Shown piece by piece: positions 36,762 to 46,665 of a stretch of 64,000 nt of DNA. Position 1 is the first letter of the stretch; the number at the start of each line of letters is the position of its first letter. Origin of the DNA: Alphaproteobacteria bacterium (GTDB lineage: Bacteria; Pseudomonadota; Alphaproteobacteria; Caulobacterales; Hyphomonadaceae); contig JAAANZ010000057.1 of NCBI GenBank assembly GCA_009909065.1, forward strand, positions 1 through 64,000, read 5' to 3'. Made by a program: the position numbers and the translations under genes. The notes under the pieces were generated by a model. It did no database searches, was not told where the DNA came from, and worked only from the letters and a program-made list of their open reading frames with translations.

Positions 36762-39695
36762 CTAGTTGGCCGAGGTAACTTCGCCGCTGGAGTCGACTGT
36801 CCAGCCGAGATACCAGTCATCATCCGGTCCAGCCACGGCACCCACAAAGGTGGTCGGGGCGAAGAAATCGGCATCGAGACTGGTCGGATCGACCACATCG
36901 ACATTCGCCTCAGCCGTTCCCGGCACGACGCCGAAATCCTTGCCGTAGAAGGAGAAGCCGCTGAGATTGTTGATGCCGTCTCCGCTCGTGACGTTCGTGG
37001 TCAGAGCCTCGACTTCAGCGGCCGTGAAGCCGTCATCGCCGTCTTCGGTGCCGAAATCGTCCTTGAACGGAACCGGGCTGTCGATGAGCAGGCTCTCCAG
37101 CGTCAGGGTCGCACCATCGTCCACTGTTTCACCATTCAGCAGGTCGAACGTGCCGCCCGTTTCGGCGGTGCTGTTGGGCTGCTCGATGTCGATACCGAAC
37201 TCGGTATTGACGATCACGCCATTGACGAAGGCACCGCCCATACCCTCGCGGAAGCGAGCGCCCGGCGTTGCGGCGTCACCGGCGCCCAGGATGGTGAAGT
37301 TGGACACCTGCGGCGTGGAACGCGGCGCCGTGTTCGGGGCGGCGTCGCTGCGATTGTCGCCTTCGAAGCCATAATCGCTGACATCGGAATGCTCGATCAG
37401 GGCATACTGGAGGTTGCCCGTCCAGCCATCCGTCCAGTCGACCGAGTCATCATCGGCGCCGGTGATAACCACATTCTTGGCATTGGCGGTGCCACCGAAG
37501 AACTCGATGCCATCGTCACCATTATTGTGGACCTGGATGAAGTTGATGTCGGTGCCGGTGCCGACGCCCTGGAAGGCGATGCCATTGGACTGATCTTCCT
37601 CGTTGAAGAAGATGCCGGCGAACTGGACGCGGACATAACGCAGCTCACCGCTGTCATCGTCCGGCGCATTACCGCCGTAAAGACCCGACGAGGCTTCGCC
37701 ATCATCCTCACATTCGGCGGTGCCGCCGACCGCGCCGTCAACATTACAATTGTTGATGGGGGCGCGACCATTGATCACCAGGCCAAGCCACTGGGCCGTG
37801 TCGGTGGCATAGTCGTTGAGACCGCGCACATCCGGGCCCGAGGTGAAGACGATCGGCTCCTCGGCGGTGCCAACGGCATTCAGCTGCGAGCCGCGCGCCA
37901 CATAGAGGCCATCGGTGGACGTATCGCCATAAACGGTCACGCCCGGCTCGATGGTGAGGGTCGCCGTATCCGCGCCCGAGATCGGATTGTCCGGATCGCT
38001 GCCGGCATCCTCACCCACGAAGACGATGTCATCCACGCGATAGAGGATCTCGTCACCATTTCCGAGGGTCGTGTCGACGGTGATCGTGCCGGAAACCGAG
38101 CAGACGATCTTGCCGTCAAGCTGGCCGTCCTGCTCGATCGTGTAGTCCGCCGGACTGCCCGAACTGGGGCACTCTGCGGCCGGCTGCTCATCTTCGGTGA
38201 ACACCGTGCCCGGCTTGGTCCAGCCGGCGGCCCAGTTGTCGGCCACTGTGTCGGACGGTGCGAAGGCGCCGATATAGCCGAGATTCTGCAGCTCGCCGAT
38301 GCCGTTCACGTCGAACACCGGAATGGTGCCGACCTCCGGGCCCGGAACGAAACTGGCCGACGCGAGCGGGCTGTTGGTCTCAACATCCTGCGTCGCCTCC
38401 GCAATCTCGGCGGCCGTATAGATGGTCACATCATCGGCTTCGTCATCCGTGCCCTGATCATCAACCAGCGGCTCGATCGGATTGTCCTCGACATTGAAGA
38501 AGTGCGAGGCGATCGTGACCAGACCGTCCGAAACGAGATTGTCGGCCGTCGGCTCATCGCCGAATTTCAGGCCATCGTCGAAACCGAAAATGATGCCATT
38601 GGCGAGCGTGGCGCCGGTGCCCTCACGCAGGCGGATCGCATCCTCTTCGGAATTGCCGATGAAGGTGAAGTTCGAGATCTTCGGATTGGAACGCGGCTCC
38701 AGATCGGCTTCCGCCACAGACCGGTTGTCGGCTTCGATGGCGAAGTCGGCGGCGTCATCGGATTGCAGAACGAGGACATTCTGCAGCGAGCCGGTCCAGC
38801 CATCGGTCCAGTCGACCGAGTCGTCAGAAATGCCGGTCAGGGCGACATTCGTGGCCGAAACCGTGCCGCCGAAGAACTCGACGCCGTCATCGCCATTGTT
38901 GTGGACCTGGATGTTCGACACCTGTGTGCCCGAGCCGACAGCCTGGAAGGCGATGCCGTTGGACTGGTCTTCCTCGGTGAAGAACACGCCGGCATGCTCG
39001 ACGCGGACATAGTTCAGGATGCCGGAATCATCTTCCGGGTCGCCGCCGCCATAGGTGCCGGAGCTGGCTTCGCCGTCATCCTCGCAGTCCGCAGTGCCCG
39101 GCGTGGCGCCATCGACATTGCAATTGTTGATCGGGGCAAAACCGTTGATCACAAGACCCAGCCATTCGGCGCGGGCATTCGGATCCGCCTCGAGCACGCC
39201 TTCCTGGCGCAACTTCTCATTCAGCGAGGTGAAGACGATCGGCGCGTCGGCCGTGCCGTCCGCAATGACCTGATGTCCGCGGGCGACATAGAAGCCCGAT
39301 TCCGGGCCGTCACCGAGGATTTCCGTGCCCGGCTCAATGGTCGCGGTCGGGTTGGTGGCGCCGTCCTCGCCAATCACGACGATGTCGCCGAGATACCAGG
39401 TGGCGTCAGCGGTGAGGGTGATGTCTTCCGTGACCGTGCCCGTCACCTGGGCGACCTCGACGGTTGTCCCGTTCGGGCCCGCGACTTCCACGACTTCGAC
39501 ATTCGGATGGGAATCGTCAAACCCGTCAGGCACCAGGTCCACATCCGCGCCCTGCGGCGGCGGCGGCGGGGGCGGGGGAGAAGGCGGCGGGGTCGTCGCG
39601 CCCGGCGAAGAGATGTCGGTGTCGGAGCATGCGACAAGCGCAATGCTGGCAGCGCCGAGCAGAAGCACGCGGCGGAAGTTCGTAGCCGATTTCAT
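36762..39695 (-). CDS. Large (~977 aa) lipoprotein with two tandem duplicated domains; candidate T2SS substrate
   Basis: Lipobox LGAASIALVAC|SD, Pro-rich linker, then two copies sharing NNCNVDGA..GTA-CEDDGEASSG-YGG, EEDQSNGIAFQ-VG-GT, QVHNNGDDG-EFFGGT, DDSVDWTDGWTG-LQ. Confidence 0.88.
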   Translation of the reverse strand: MKSATNFRRVLLLGAASIALVACSDTDISSPGATTPPPSPPPPPPPPQGADVDLVPDGFDDSHPNVEVVEVAGPNGTTVEVAQVTGTVTEDITLTADATWYLGDIVVIGEDGATNPTATIEPGTEILGDGPESGFYVARGHQVIADGTADAPIVFTSLNEKLRQEGVLEADPNARAEWLGLVINGFAPINNCNVDGATPGTADCEDDGEASSGTYGGGDPEDDSGILNYVRVEHAGVFFTEEDQSNGIAFQAVGSGTQVSNIQVHNNGDDGVEFFGGTVSATNVALTGISDDSVDWTDGWTGSLQNVLVLQSDDAADFAIEADNRSVAEADLEPRSNPKISNFTFIGNSEEDAIRLREGTGATLANGIIFGFDDGLKFGDEPTADNLVSDGLVTIASHFFNVEDNPIEPLVDDQGTDDEADDVTIYTAAEIAEATQDVETNSPLASASFVPGPEVGTIPVFDVNGIGELQNLGYIGAFAPSDTVADNWAAGWTKPGTVFTEDEQPAAECPSSGSPADYTIEQDGQLDGKIVCSVSGTITVDTTLGNGDEILYRVDDIVFVGEDAGSDPDNPISGADTATLTIEPGVTVYGDTSTDGLYVARGSQLNAVGTAEEPIVFTSGPDVRGLNDYATDTAQWLGLVINGRAPINNCNVDGAVGGTAECEDDGEASSGLYGGNAPDDDSGELRYVRVQFAGIFFNEEDQSNGIAFQGVGTGTDINFIQVHNNGDDGIEFFGGTANAKNVVITGADDDSVDWTDGWTGNLQYALIEHSDVSDYGFEGDNRSDAAPNTAPRSTPQVSNFTILGAGDAATPGARFREGMGGAFVNGVIVNTEFGIDIEQPNSTAETGGTFDLLNGETVDDGATLTLESLLIDSPVPFKDDFGTEDGDDGFTAAEVEALTTNVTSGDGINNLSGFSFYGKDFGVVPGTAEANVDVVDPTSLDADFFAPTTFVGAVAGPDDDWYLGWTVDSSGEVTSAN

Positions 39696-39914
39696 GAGAA
39701 TTGGCCCCCTCGTTTGACCATTGAAACTCTCGTCTGTGACCGGGATCGCTCACAGCACGGCGAGCCTATGGCACACGCATATGACGGGAGTATTACATGA
39801 CTGTAGGCTTCCGCGTGGCGCGGGCGCCGTTTTGCGCGCAAATCCGTTCACCCTCAAAGCCCTTGAAGGACATAGCATTAGCGCAGGAACCTGATCTGAA
39901 ACCGGAAATATGCA

Positions 39915-40514
39915 TCAGTGTGCCATGACCCACACCAGCCAGAATCCGGCAGACAGGTAAGGGCCGAAAGCGATCACTTTTTCGCGCCGGCCTGAGCTGT
40001 CTGCCAGGCGCGTCAGCAGTGTCACGGCCAGCCCTGCCCCCGAAGCCGCCAGGGCGACGAGCGGCAGCGCCGTCCATCCCATCCAGGCGCCGGCCGCAGC
40101 GACCAGCTTGGCATCGCCGAGCCCGAGCCCGGCGCGCCCGCGCAGCTTTTCGAACCCCCGGGCGAGCAGGGCGAAAACCCCGTAGCCGGCCATCGCCCCG
40201 ATCAGCGAATCAACCGGCGCGGGGGCGTTTGACTGAAACGCCCAGGCAATCCCGCCCGCGATCATGGGATAGGTCAGCGCATCGGGCAGGAGGAGGCGTT
40301 CATGGTCGATCAGCGCGCTCCAGACCAGGAGAATCGCCAGCGGGATCGCGACGAGATCGCGCCCGGTCGAACCGAAACTCCATTGCACGACCATTGCGAG
40401 AGCGACCAGCGCGGGCAAGACAAGCAAGCTGGCGCGCCGGGACAGGGAAAGCTTGCGCGCGATCTGTCCGGGTCGCCCATATGCGGTAAACCTATCTGGG
40501 AATCGCATCGACAT
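39915..40514 (-). CDS. gspO: Prepilin peptidase, A24 family, lacking N-terminal methylase domain
   Basis: Aspartate motifs ALIDHERLLLPD and GLGDAKL, multiple TM helices; linked to gsp cluster (gene symbol by function). Confidence 0.88.
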   Translation of the reverse strand: MSMRFPDRFTAYGRPGQIARKLSLSRRASLLVLPALVALAMVVQWSFGSTGRDLVAIPLAILLVWSALIDHERLLLPDALTYPMIAGGIAWAFQSNAPAPVDSLIGAMAGYGVFALLARGFEKLRGRAGLGLGDAKLVAAAGAWMGWTALPLVALAASGAGLAVTLLTRLADSSGRREKVIAFGPYLSAGFWLVWVMAH

Positions 40515-41157
40515 TCATGGCGATGGATATCCGCTCGCGCTGGCCCTCATAAGGGCGCACACCATGGCGCAGCCAGGCCGGAAACATGATCAGATCGCCG
40601 CGCCGGGGGCGGATTTCCGGCTGCACGGGCTGTGGCTGGCCATCCTCGCCGACAAAGCGGAACCGCGTATTGTGCATCATTGCAATCGGAAAGCGCGGGT
40701 CCTCGAAATAGAAATGCCCGCCGCATTCGCTGATATCATCGCCGTCATCGCCCGTCCCGCCCATGTCGAGATAAAGGACGGCCGACCAGAGATTGCCCGG
40801 GTGGACATGCATGTGATTCGAGGCGCCGGGGCCGGAAATATTGACCCACATCTGCGCCCACCAGTCGAAATCGTCATGTGTGGCATTCGAGAAGGCCGAA
40901 AGGCGTTTGGCCATGGCGATCGCCTTTTCGGCCAATGCGCGCGCCGGCGCCCCGCCCCAGTCGATCATTTGCGTGTCGGAATGCCAGCCGCCGACATTGG
41001 AGCGTTTCATGCCTTCCGGATCCTGCGCCATGCGGCGGCGCGAGACCTCTTCCAGGTCGCGCAGGAGCGCCTCGCCACCCGTCAGCTTTGCCGTCACCAC
41101 GGGCGTTTCGAAAAGCGCCCCCTTATGGGCCTGGACGCGTAGGTTTTCATAGGCCAT
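40492..41157 (-). CDS. Putative 2OG-Fe(II) oxygenase (TIGR02466-like)
   Basis: GASNHMHVHPGNLWSAVLYLDMG...GDLIMFPAWLRHGVRPYEGQRERISIAMNVD. Confidence 0.9.
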   Translation of the reverse strand: MAYENLRVQAHKGALFETPVVTAKLTGGEALLRDLEEVSRRRMAQDPEGMKRSNVGGWHSDTQMIDWGGAPARALAEKAIAMAKRLSAFSNATHDDFDWWAQMWVNISGPGASNHMHVHPGNLWSAVLYLDMGGTGDDGDDISECGGHFYFEDPRFPIAMMHNTRFRFVGEDGQPQPVQPEIRPRRGDLIMFPAWLRHGVRPYEGQRERISIAMNVDAIPR

Positions 41158-41247
41158 GGCGCGCTCACGCTCCGTCTGCGAACAGGAACGCCACTAGCGC
41201 AAAAAACCGGCCACGGCCAAGCCCGATCGGCCAGCCTGACCGAATGC

Positions 41248-41574
41248 TTAGAAAATTGCCATGGCGAGTTGATAAATGGCCACCCAGAAGGCCAGGCAGA
41301 TCACGATGATCGTGGCCAGGACCTGGCGCGGAGAGACATTGATCATGCCGTCGCGCATGACGCGGGCTTCCAGTTCGTCCTGGAGCGCGCGGGCCGGAGA
41401 CGGGGCCGGTTCGACATCATGCAGGACGGGCACGCCCGCCTCGCTCGCCGTCTCGACGCTGGCGGTCTTGTCGCGCGGCGCCGGCGCCGGTGCGAAGCCG
41501 TCTTCGAACTCATCCTGCTTGCGCTGTGCGGCCACATTCGCCTCCCTGCCTTGCGGACGACACGAACGTGACAC
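41248..41574 (-). CDS. Hypothetical protein with C-terminal TM helix
   Basis: Ala/Pro-rich N-terminus, TM LATIIVICLAFWVAIYQLAMAIF; exact start uncertain. Confidence 0.5.
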   Translation of the reverse strand: MSRSCRPQGREANVAAQRKQDEFEDGFAPAPAPRDKTASVETASEAGVPVLHDVEPAPSPARALQDELEARVMRDGMINVSPRQVLATIIVICLAFWVAIYQLAMAIF

Positions 41575-41619
41575 GACAAGCGTAAGGAAAAACTGAACGG
41601 ATCGCCGCGAATTTTCGTG

Positions 41620-42444
41620 TCAGGCGACGACTGGATCGGTCTCGGGCCCGGGAATGAATATATCCAGCGCGCCGAGAAATGCGCCCGCGACATAAAAGGC
41701 CGGCAGCAGGGCGATGGCCTCCATGGGCGCCCGCATCCACACGATCGCTGGCGCGATGCGAAAGCCAGAGGCCGCCAGCAACACCGGCAGTGTCATTACC
41801 AATATGAGTGCTGCGAGGATCTTCAGCCCATATCCGCGCGACCACTTCTGGGCTTCCAGCACGATGACGCGGCGTTTCGCGATAACGCCTGGAAGGAATG
41901 GCAGGCTGCGTGCAACGCCATAGACCCAGACGGCAAGCCCGAACAGAAACACGCCCTGGCAGATCAGCCAGCCCGGCGTGTCGCGATAGGCGGCCATGGC
42001 CTGGTCGAACCCTGCCCCGGGTGACCCGGCCAGGTCGAAATCGAACCCCGAGCCGGCCATCACGCCGATCACGACCAGTGTCGTGGTCAGCAATGTCAAA
42101 AGCAGGAGAAAACCGAGAACGAAGCAAAGCAGTGCGCACGCACTCAGAACCTTCGCGAATGTCGCCATCCCCTGCGGCGTTGCGGCGGGCGCGGCGCGTG
42201 CCGGCATCTGCACCGCGACCATCGCCTGGACGGCCCAGAGCGCCGCAAGCAGCATGAGAGCCCCCGCCCAGACCGGGACGTGAAGCGACAGGGCGACAAG
42301 CCCTGCGGCAAGCGCGCCGAAGCCAGCCAGGCCGGTCGCATGCTGTCGCATGCGCGCCAAGGTGTCGGCGCAAAGCGCGGTGATGCCGGGTGAAACAGCC
42401 CCTGTCATGGGCCGGCAACTAGCGCCCGGTCGGCAGGGCGGCAA
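41620..42444 (-). CDS. Hypothetical multi-pass membrane protein
   Basis: At least four hydrophobic segments (e.g. [28 protein letters not shown]); start uncertain. Confidence 0.6.
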   Translation of the reverse strand: MPPCRPGASCRPMTGAVSPGITALCADTLARMRQHATGLAGFGALAAGLVALSLHVPVWAGALMLLAALWAVQAMVAVQMPARAAPAATPQGMATFAKVLSACALLCFVLGFLLLLTLLTTTLVVIGVMAGSGFDFDLAGSPGAGFDQAMAAYRDTPGWLICQGVFLFGLAVWVYGVARSLPFLPGVIAKRRVIVLEAQKWSRGYGLKILAALILVMTLPVLLAASGFRIAPAIVWMRAPMEAIALLPAFYVAGAFLGALDIFIPGPETDPVVA

Positions 42445-42488
42445 TCCCGGTCTTGACCGGCTCGCGCCGGCGCCGCATTTCGCGGGTC

Positions 42489-43898
42489 ATGACAATTTCT
42501 CCCGTTCACATCATCGGCGGCGGCATGGCCGGCTCGGAAGCTGCCTGGCAGGCCGCGCAGATGGGCGTGCCCGTCGTCATCCACGAGATGCGCGGCGTGC
42601 GAGCCACGCAGGTGCACAAGACCGACCAGCTCGCCGAGCTCGTCTGCTCCAATTCCTTCCGGTCCGATGATCACGAGACCAATGCCGTCGGCGTCATCCA
42701 TGAGGAGATGCGCCGGGCCGGCGGGCTGATCATTCCAACGGCAGATCACCACCAGGTGCCGGCGGGCAGCGCTCTGGCCGTCGACCGGGACGGATTTTCC
42801 GCCGCTGTCACCGCGGCGCTGGAAGCCCACCCGAATATCACGATCCGGCGCGAGGAAATCACGGGCCTTCCCCCGGCTGACTGGCAGAGCGTCATAATCG
42901 CCACCGGCCCCCTGACCTCGCCGGCCCTTGCTGCGGCCGTGCGCACCGAGACCGGTGAAGACGATCTCGCCTTTTTCGACGCGATCGCGCCGATCATCTA
43001 TCTCGACTCCATCGACATGGACATTGCCTGGCGCCAGTCGCGCTATGACAAGCCGGGACCGGGCGGTGAGACGGCCGCCTATATCAACTGCCCGCTCGAC
43101 GCGGCCCGTTATAACGCCTTTATCGATGCGCTGATCGAGGGGGAGAAGACCGCGTTTCACGACTGGGAAAAGGACACGCCCTATTTCGAGGGCTGCCTTC
43201 CGATCGAGGTGATGGCCGAGCGCGGGCGCGAGACGCTGCGCTACGGACCGCTCAAACCGGTCGGGCTGACCAATCCGCACGCGCCCGACACCAAGCCCCA
43301 CGCCATCGTCCAGCTGCGCCAAGACAATGCCCTCGGCACGCTGTGGAACATGGTCGGCTTCCAGACCAAGCTGAAATACGGCGTCCAGGCGGAGATCTTC
43401 CGGATGATCCCGGGGCTTGAGAACGCCCGCTTCGCGCGCCTGGGCGGCATTCATCGCAACACCTTCATCAACAGCCCGCGCCTTGTCGATGCCCGGCTGC
43501 GCCTGAAATCCATGCCGCGCCTGCGCTTTGCCGGGCAGATCACGGGCGTTGAAGGCTATGTCGAGAGCGCCGCCACCGGTCTTGTCGCCGGGCGGCTGGC
43601 GGCGGCCGAGAAACTGGGCCTCGACCTGGCCGTGCCGCCCCCGACCACGGCGCACGGGGCGCTCATCAACCACATCACCGGCGGACATCTGGCCGAGGGC
43701 GCGAGCTTCCAGCCCATGAACGTGAATTTCGGTCTGTTCCCGGAACTCGATGAGGCCCCGCGACAGGATCCCGAGACGGGCCGGCGGCTGAAGGGAAAGG
43801 AGCGCGGGCGGGCACGCAAACAGGCCATGGCGAGGCGGGCGCTGGCGGATTTCACCGACTGGTCGGAGGCCATGCCACTGCCGATGGCGGCGCAGTAG
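42489..43898 (+). CDS. trmFO: Methylenetetrahydrofolate--tRNA-(uracil-5-)-methyltransferase
   Basis: [56 protein letters not shown]...[21 protein letters not shown]. Confidence 0.97.
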   Translation: MTISPVHIIGGGMAGSEAAWQAAQMGVPVVIHEMRGVRATQVHKTDQLAELVCSNSFRSDDHETNAVGVIHEEMRRAGGLIIPTADHHQVPAGSALAVDRDGFSAAVTAALEAHPNITIRREEITGLPPADWQSVIIATGPLTSPALAAAVRTETGEDDLAFFDAIAPIIYLDSIDMDIAWRQSRYDKPGPGGETAAYINCPLDAARYNAFIDALIEGEKTAFHDWEKDTPYFEGCLPIEVMAERGRETLRYGPLKPVGLTNPHAPDTKPHAIVQLRQDNALGTLWNMVGFQTKLKYGVQAEIFRMIPGLENARFARLGGIHRNTFINSPRLVDARLRLKSMPRLRFAGQITGVEGYVESAATGLVAGRLAAAEKLGLDLAVPPPTTAHGALINHITGGHLAEGASFQPMNVNFGLFPELDEAPRQDPETGRRLKGKERGRARKQAMARRALADFTDWSEAMPLPMAAQ

Positions 43899-43904
43899 GC
43901 CCAG

Positions 43905-44921
43905 ATGACCGCGCGCGCCCGCCTGTCGGTCCTCGATCCTTCCCCGGTCTTCGCGGGGCGCACCGCGCAGGAAGCGCTCGGCGAGACCCGCGCCCTGGCC
44001 GAGGCCGCCGATTCCCTTGGCTATCGTGCCTTCTGGGTGCAGGAGCATCACAACGCGCCGAGTTTTGCCGGCACGGCGCCGGAAATCCTCATCGCCGATC
44101 TCGCGGCGCGCACATCGCGCCTGATGATCGGCTCGGGCGGGGTGATGCTGGCGAATTATTCGCCGCTGAAAGTCGCCGAACAGTTCACCACGCTCAGCGC
44201 GCTTTATCCGGGCCGGATCGAGCTGGGTCTCGGGCGCGCCACGGGCGCCGATCCGCGCACCTCGGCCGCCCTGCTCGGCCCCGGCAGCGAGGCCTTCCCG
44301 CAAATGCTGCGCATGCTGATCGACTGGCTGCAGGATGCCAGTGGTGAAGTCCCCCTGCCCGACAATCACCGCGCCCGCGGCATCCATGCCCGGCCCGCCG
44401 GGGCGCGCCCGGATGTCTGGCTGCTGGCCTCGTCACCGGAATCGGCCGCCTTTGCCGGCGCGATGGGCCTCAAGCTGGCCTTCGCGGAGTTTCTCAATCC
44501 CGGGGGCAGCACCGATGCCCTCAAGGCCTATCGCGAGGCTTTCGAGCCGTCCCTGATCGCGCCCGAGCCCCATGCCGGCGTGGCCCTTGTCACCCTGGCC
44601 GCCCCGACCCGAGAGGAGGCCCGCCGGCTCGGCGCGCCCGCCGCCGCCTGGAACATCAAGAGAGCGCAGGGCCGCTTCGCCCCCTTCCCCGGTGAGACGG
44701 AAACCGCCGCCATTCTGGACGAAGCCGGCCCGGCCGCCGTCGACTATGCCCGTGCGCGCAGCCTTTCCGGAACCGGGGCGGATGTGGCCGCCGGGCTTGG
44801 AGAAATCGCCCGGAGTGCCGGCGCCGACGAGTTCTTCCTTCTGACCATCGCACCATCGGTCGAGACCCGCATCGACTCTCTGCGACGGATCGCAGATGCA
44901 TGGGATAGCGCGGCATGGTAA
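43905..44921 (+). CDS. LLM class flavin-dependent oxidoreductase
   Basis: RAFWVQEHHNAPSFAGTAPEILIADLAARTSRLMIGSGGVMLANYSPLKVAEQFTTLSALYPGRIELGLGRA. Confidence 0.92.
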   Translation: MTARARLSVLDPSPVFAGRTAQEALGETRALAEAADSLGYRAFWVQEHHNAPSFAGTAPEILIADLAARTSRLMIGSGGVMLANYSPLKVAEQFTTLSALYPGRIELGLGRATGADPRTSAALLGPGSEAFPQMLRMLIDWLQDASGEVPLPDNHRARGIHARPAGARPDVWLLASSPESAAFAGAMGLKLAFAEFLNPGGSTDALKAYREAFEPSLIAPEPHAGVALVTLAAPTREEARRLGAPAAAWNIKRAQGRFAPFPGETETAAILDEAGPAAVDYARARSLSGTGADVAAGLGEIARSAGADEFFLLTIAPSVETRIDSLRRIADAWDSAAW

Positions 44922-44946
44922 ACCGGCCGGCAAGGGAGCCCAGACC

Positions 44947-45327
44947 ATGCTCGAAGACGCCAGACTGATCGGCTTCATCGCCACCTCGAAGCCGGGGGAG
45001 TCCCGCGTCTTCTATCGCGACATTCTGGGGCTCCGGCTGCTGGAGGAATCCGAACACGGCATGGCCTTCATGTCGGGCGGGCAGATGCTGCGCGTTCAGA
45101 AAGTCGGCTCGTTCAAGCCGCACAGTTTCACCGCGGCCGGCTGGGCGGTTCCCGATATTGCGCAATGCCTGGCCGATCTGGCCGCAAGCGGGGTTGAAGC
45201 CATCGATTATGATGGTCTGGAACAGGATGAAGCCGGGGTCTGGTCGCCGGCGCCGGGCGTGCGGATTGCCTGGTTCCGGGACCCGGACGGGAACACGCTG
45301 TCACTGACGCAATTGCCGACCGACTGA
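44947..45327 (+). CDS. VOC (glyoxalase/bleomycin resistance) family protein
   Basis: ARLIGFIATSKPGESRVFYRDILGLRLLEE...WFRDPDGNTLSLTQL; start trimmed to 44947. Confidence 0.9.
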   Translation: MLEDARLIGFIATSKPGESRVFYRDILGLRLLEESEHGMAFMSGGQMLRVQKVGSFKPHSFTAAGWAVPDIAQCLADLAASGVEAIDYDGLEQDEAGVWSPAPGVRIAWFRDPDGNTLSLTQLPTD

Positions 45328-45361
45328 CGCGCCCGCCCGCCGGGGTCCCGGGCGCGCGGGC

Positions 45362-46510
45362 CTATTGCGCGATATCCAGCCGGAAGATGCGCCCGTCGAG
45401 CTCGGCCGTGGCCAGATACAACTTGCCATCGGGGCCCTGGACCACATCGCGGAACGGTATGGCCTCGTCGGCCAGCAGATCCTCTCGCCCCGTGACCTGG
45501 CCGGCCTCATCGAGATCAACACGCACCAGTTTCTGGCCTGCCGGCCCGTTCATGGCGCCGATGAAAAGATCACCCTGCCAGCCGGGATAGACATCGCCGG
45601 AATAGAGCTCCATGCCCGATGGCGCGATGGAGGGCACCCATTTCATCTCCGGCTGGGCCATGCCCTCAGCCTCGGTCTGCGGGGTGATGATGGTGCCGTC
45701 ATAATTGACGCCATAGGTGATCTCCGGCCAGCCATAATTGGTGCCCGGCCGGATGATGTTGAGCTCGTCGCCGCCCTTCGGCCCATGCTCGTGGGCGTAG
45801 ATGATCCCGCGTGCGCCATCATAGGCGATGCCCTGCACATTGCGGTGACCATAGGTATAGACGGCCGGGTCGGCGCCCTCGCCAAGGTCGGGATTGCCGG
45901 GCGCCGGCGCGCCGTCTTCGGTCAGCCGGACGATCTTGCCGAAATGATTGGCCGGATCCTGCGCCTCGTCCATCCAGCGGAACCCATCGCCCAGCGTGAC
46001 CAGAAGCGTGCCGTCATTGAGGAATTGCAGGCGCGCCCCGAAATGGGCTCCGCCGCGCTTGCCGGGCACATCCGAGGCGAATATCTCCTCGACATTCTCC
46101 AATGCGCCCGCGTCCTCACTGAGGCGCGCGCGGATGACCGCGGTGCGATTGTCCTCCTGCGTGCCCTGGGCATAGGACATGTAGATGAGGCGGTTGTCGG
46201 CGAAGTCCGGATGCAGGATCACGTCGAGATACCCGCCCTGGTTCGACACATAAGCGTCCTGCGGCGCCCCGGCGACCGGCTCGGGATCGAGAGTGCCGTC
46301 CCGGATGATCCGAAGCCGGCCGTCGCGCTCCGTCACCAGCATGTCACCGGACGGCAGAAAGGCCATGCCCCAGGGAAACTCCAGGCCTTCGGCGATTTCG
46401 ACCAGTTCGAGACTGAAGGGCGTTGCGTCAGCTGCAGGGGCGCTGTCGGCCTGGCTGGAACAGGCGACAAGAGCGGTCGCGGTGAGCAGGCTCGTGAGGG
46501 TCAGGCGCAT
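45362..46510 (-). CDS. PQQ-dependent sugar dehydrogenase, lipoprotein
   Basis: Lipobox ATALVAC; LEFPWGMAFLPSGDMLVTERDGRLRI...GHRNVQGIAYDGARGIIYAHEHGPKGGDELN. Confidence 0.94.
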   Translation of the reverse strand: MRLTLTSLLTATALVACSSQADSAPAADATPFSLELVEIAEGLEFPWGMAFLPSGDMLVTERDGRLRIIRDGTLDPEPVAGAPQDAYVSNQGGYLDVILHPDFADNRLIYMSYAQGTQEDNRTAVIRARLSEDAGALENVEEIFASDVPGKRGGAHFGARLQFLNDGTLLVTLGDGFRWMDEAQDPANHFGKIVRLTEDGAPAPGNPDLGEGADPAVYTYGHRNVQGIAYDGARGIIYAHEHGPKGGDELNIIRPGTNYGWPEITYGVNYDGTIITPQTEAEGMAQPEMKWVPSIAPSGMELYSGDVYPGWQGDLFIGAMNGPAGQKLVRVDLDEAGQVTGREDLLADEAIPFRDVVQGPDGKLYLATAELDGRIFRLDIAQ

Positions 46511-46601
46511 GGATAGGTCTCCTGAACTGGCGCGTCGCGGAAGTTTATGACGAGGTTGGCCGAAAACGCGCAAAAAACAAGACGCCGGCGCCGGAAAAGC
46601 A

Positions 46602-46627
46602 AGGGCGGCCCCATTCAGGGCCGCCCT
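46602..46627 (-). terminator. Putative Rho-independent terminator after TonB receptor gene
   Basis: Perfect 10-bp stem AGGGCGGCCC/GGGCCGCCCT, loop CATTCA; TTTT follows on minus strand. Confidence 0.65.
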
Positions 46628-46665
46628 CTATACCCTCCCCCCGACAGCCGGGGTTGGTCCCGGGA

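Noticed and set aside
36582-39800. 1072-aa plus-strand ORF antisense to the lipoprotein gene
   Set aside because: Low-complexity mirror of an Asp/Gly/Thr-rich coding sequence; no signal or domain recognised.
39793-40077. 94-aa minus-strand ORF near prepilin peptidase
   Set aside because: Overlaps the peptidase gene in another frame, no domain.
42405-44387. 660-aa minus-strand ORF antisense to trmFO and LLM oxidoreductase
   Set aside because: Shadow ORF, no domain.
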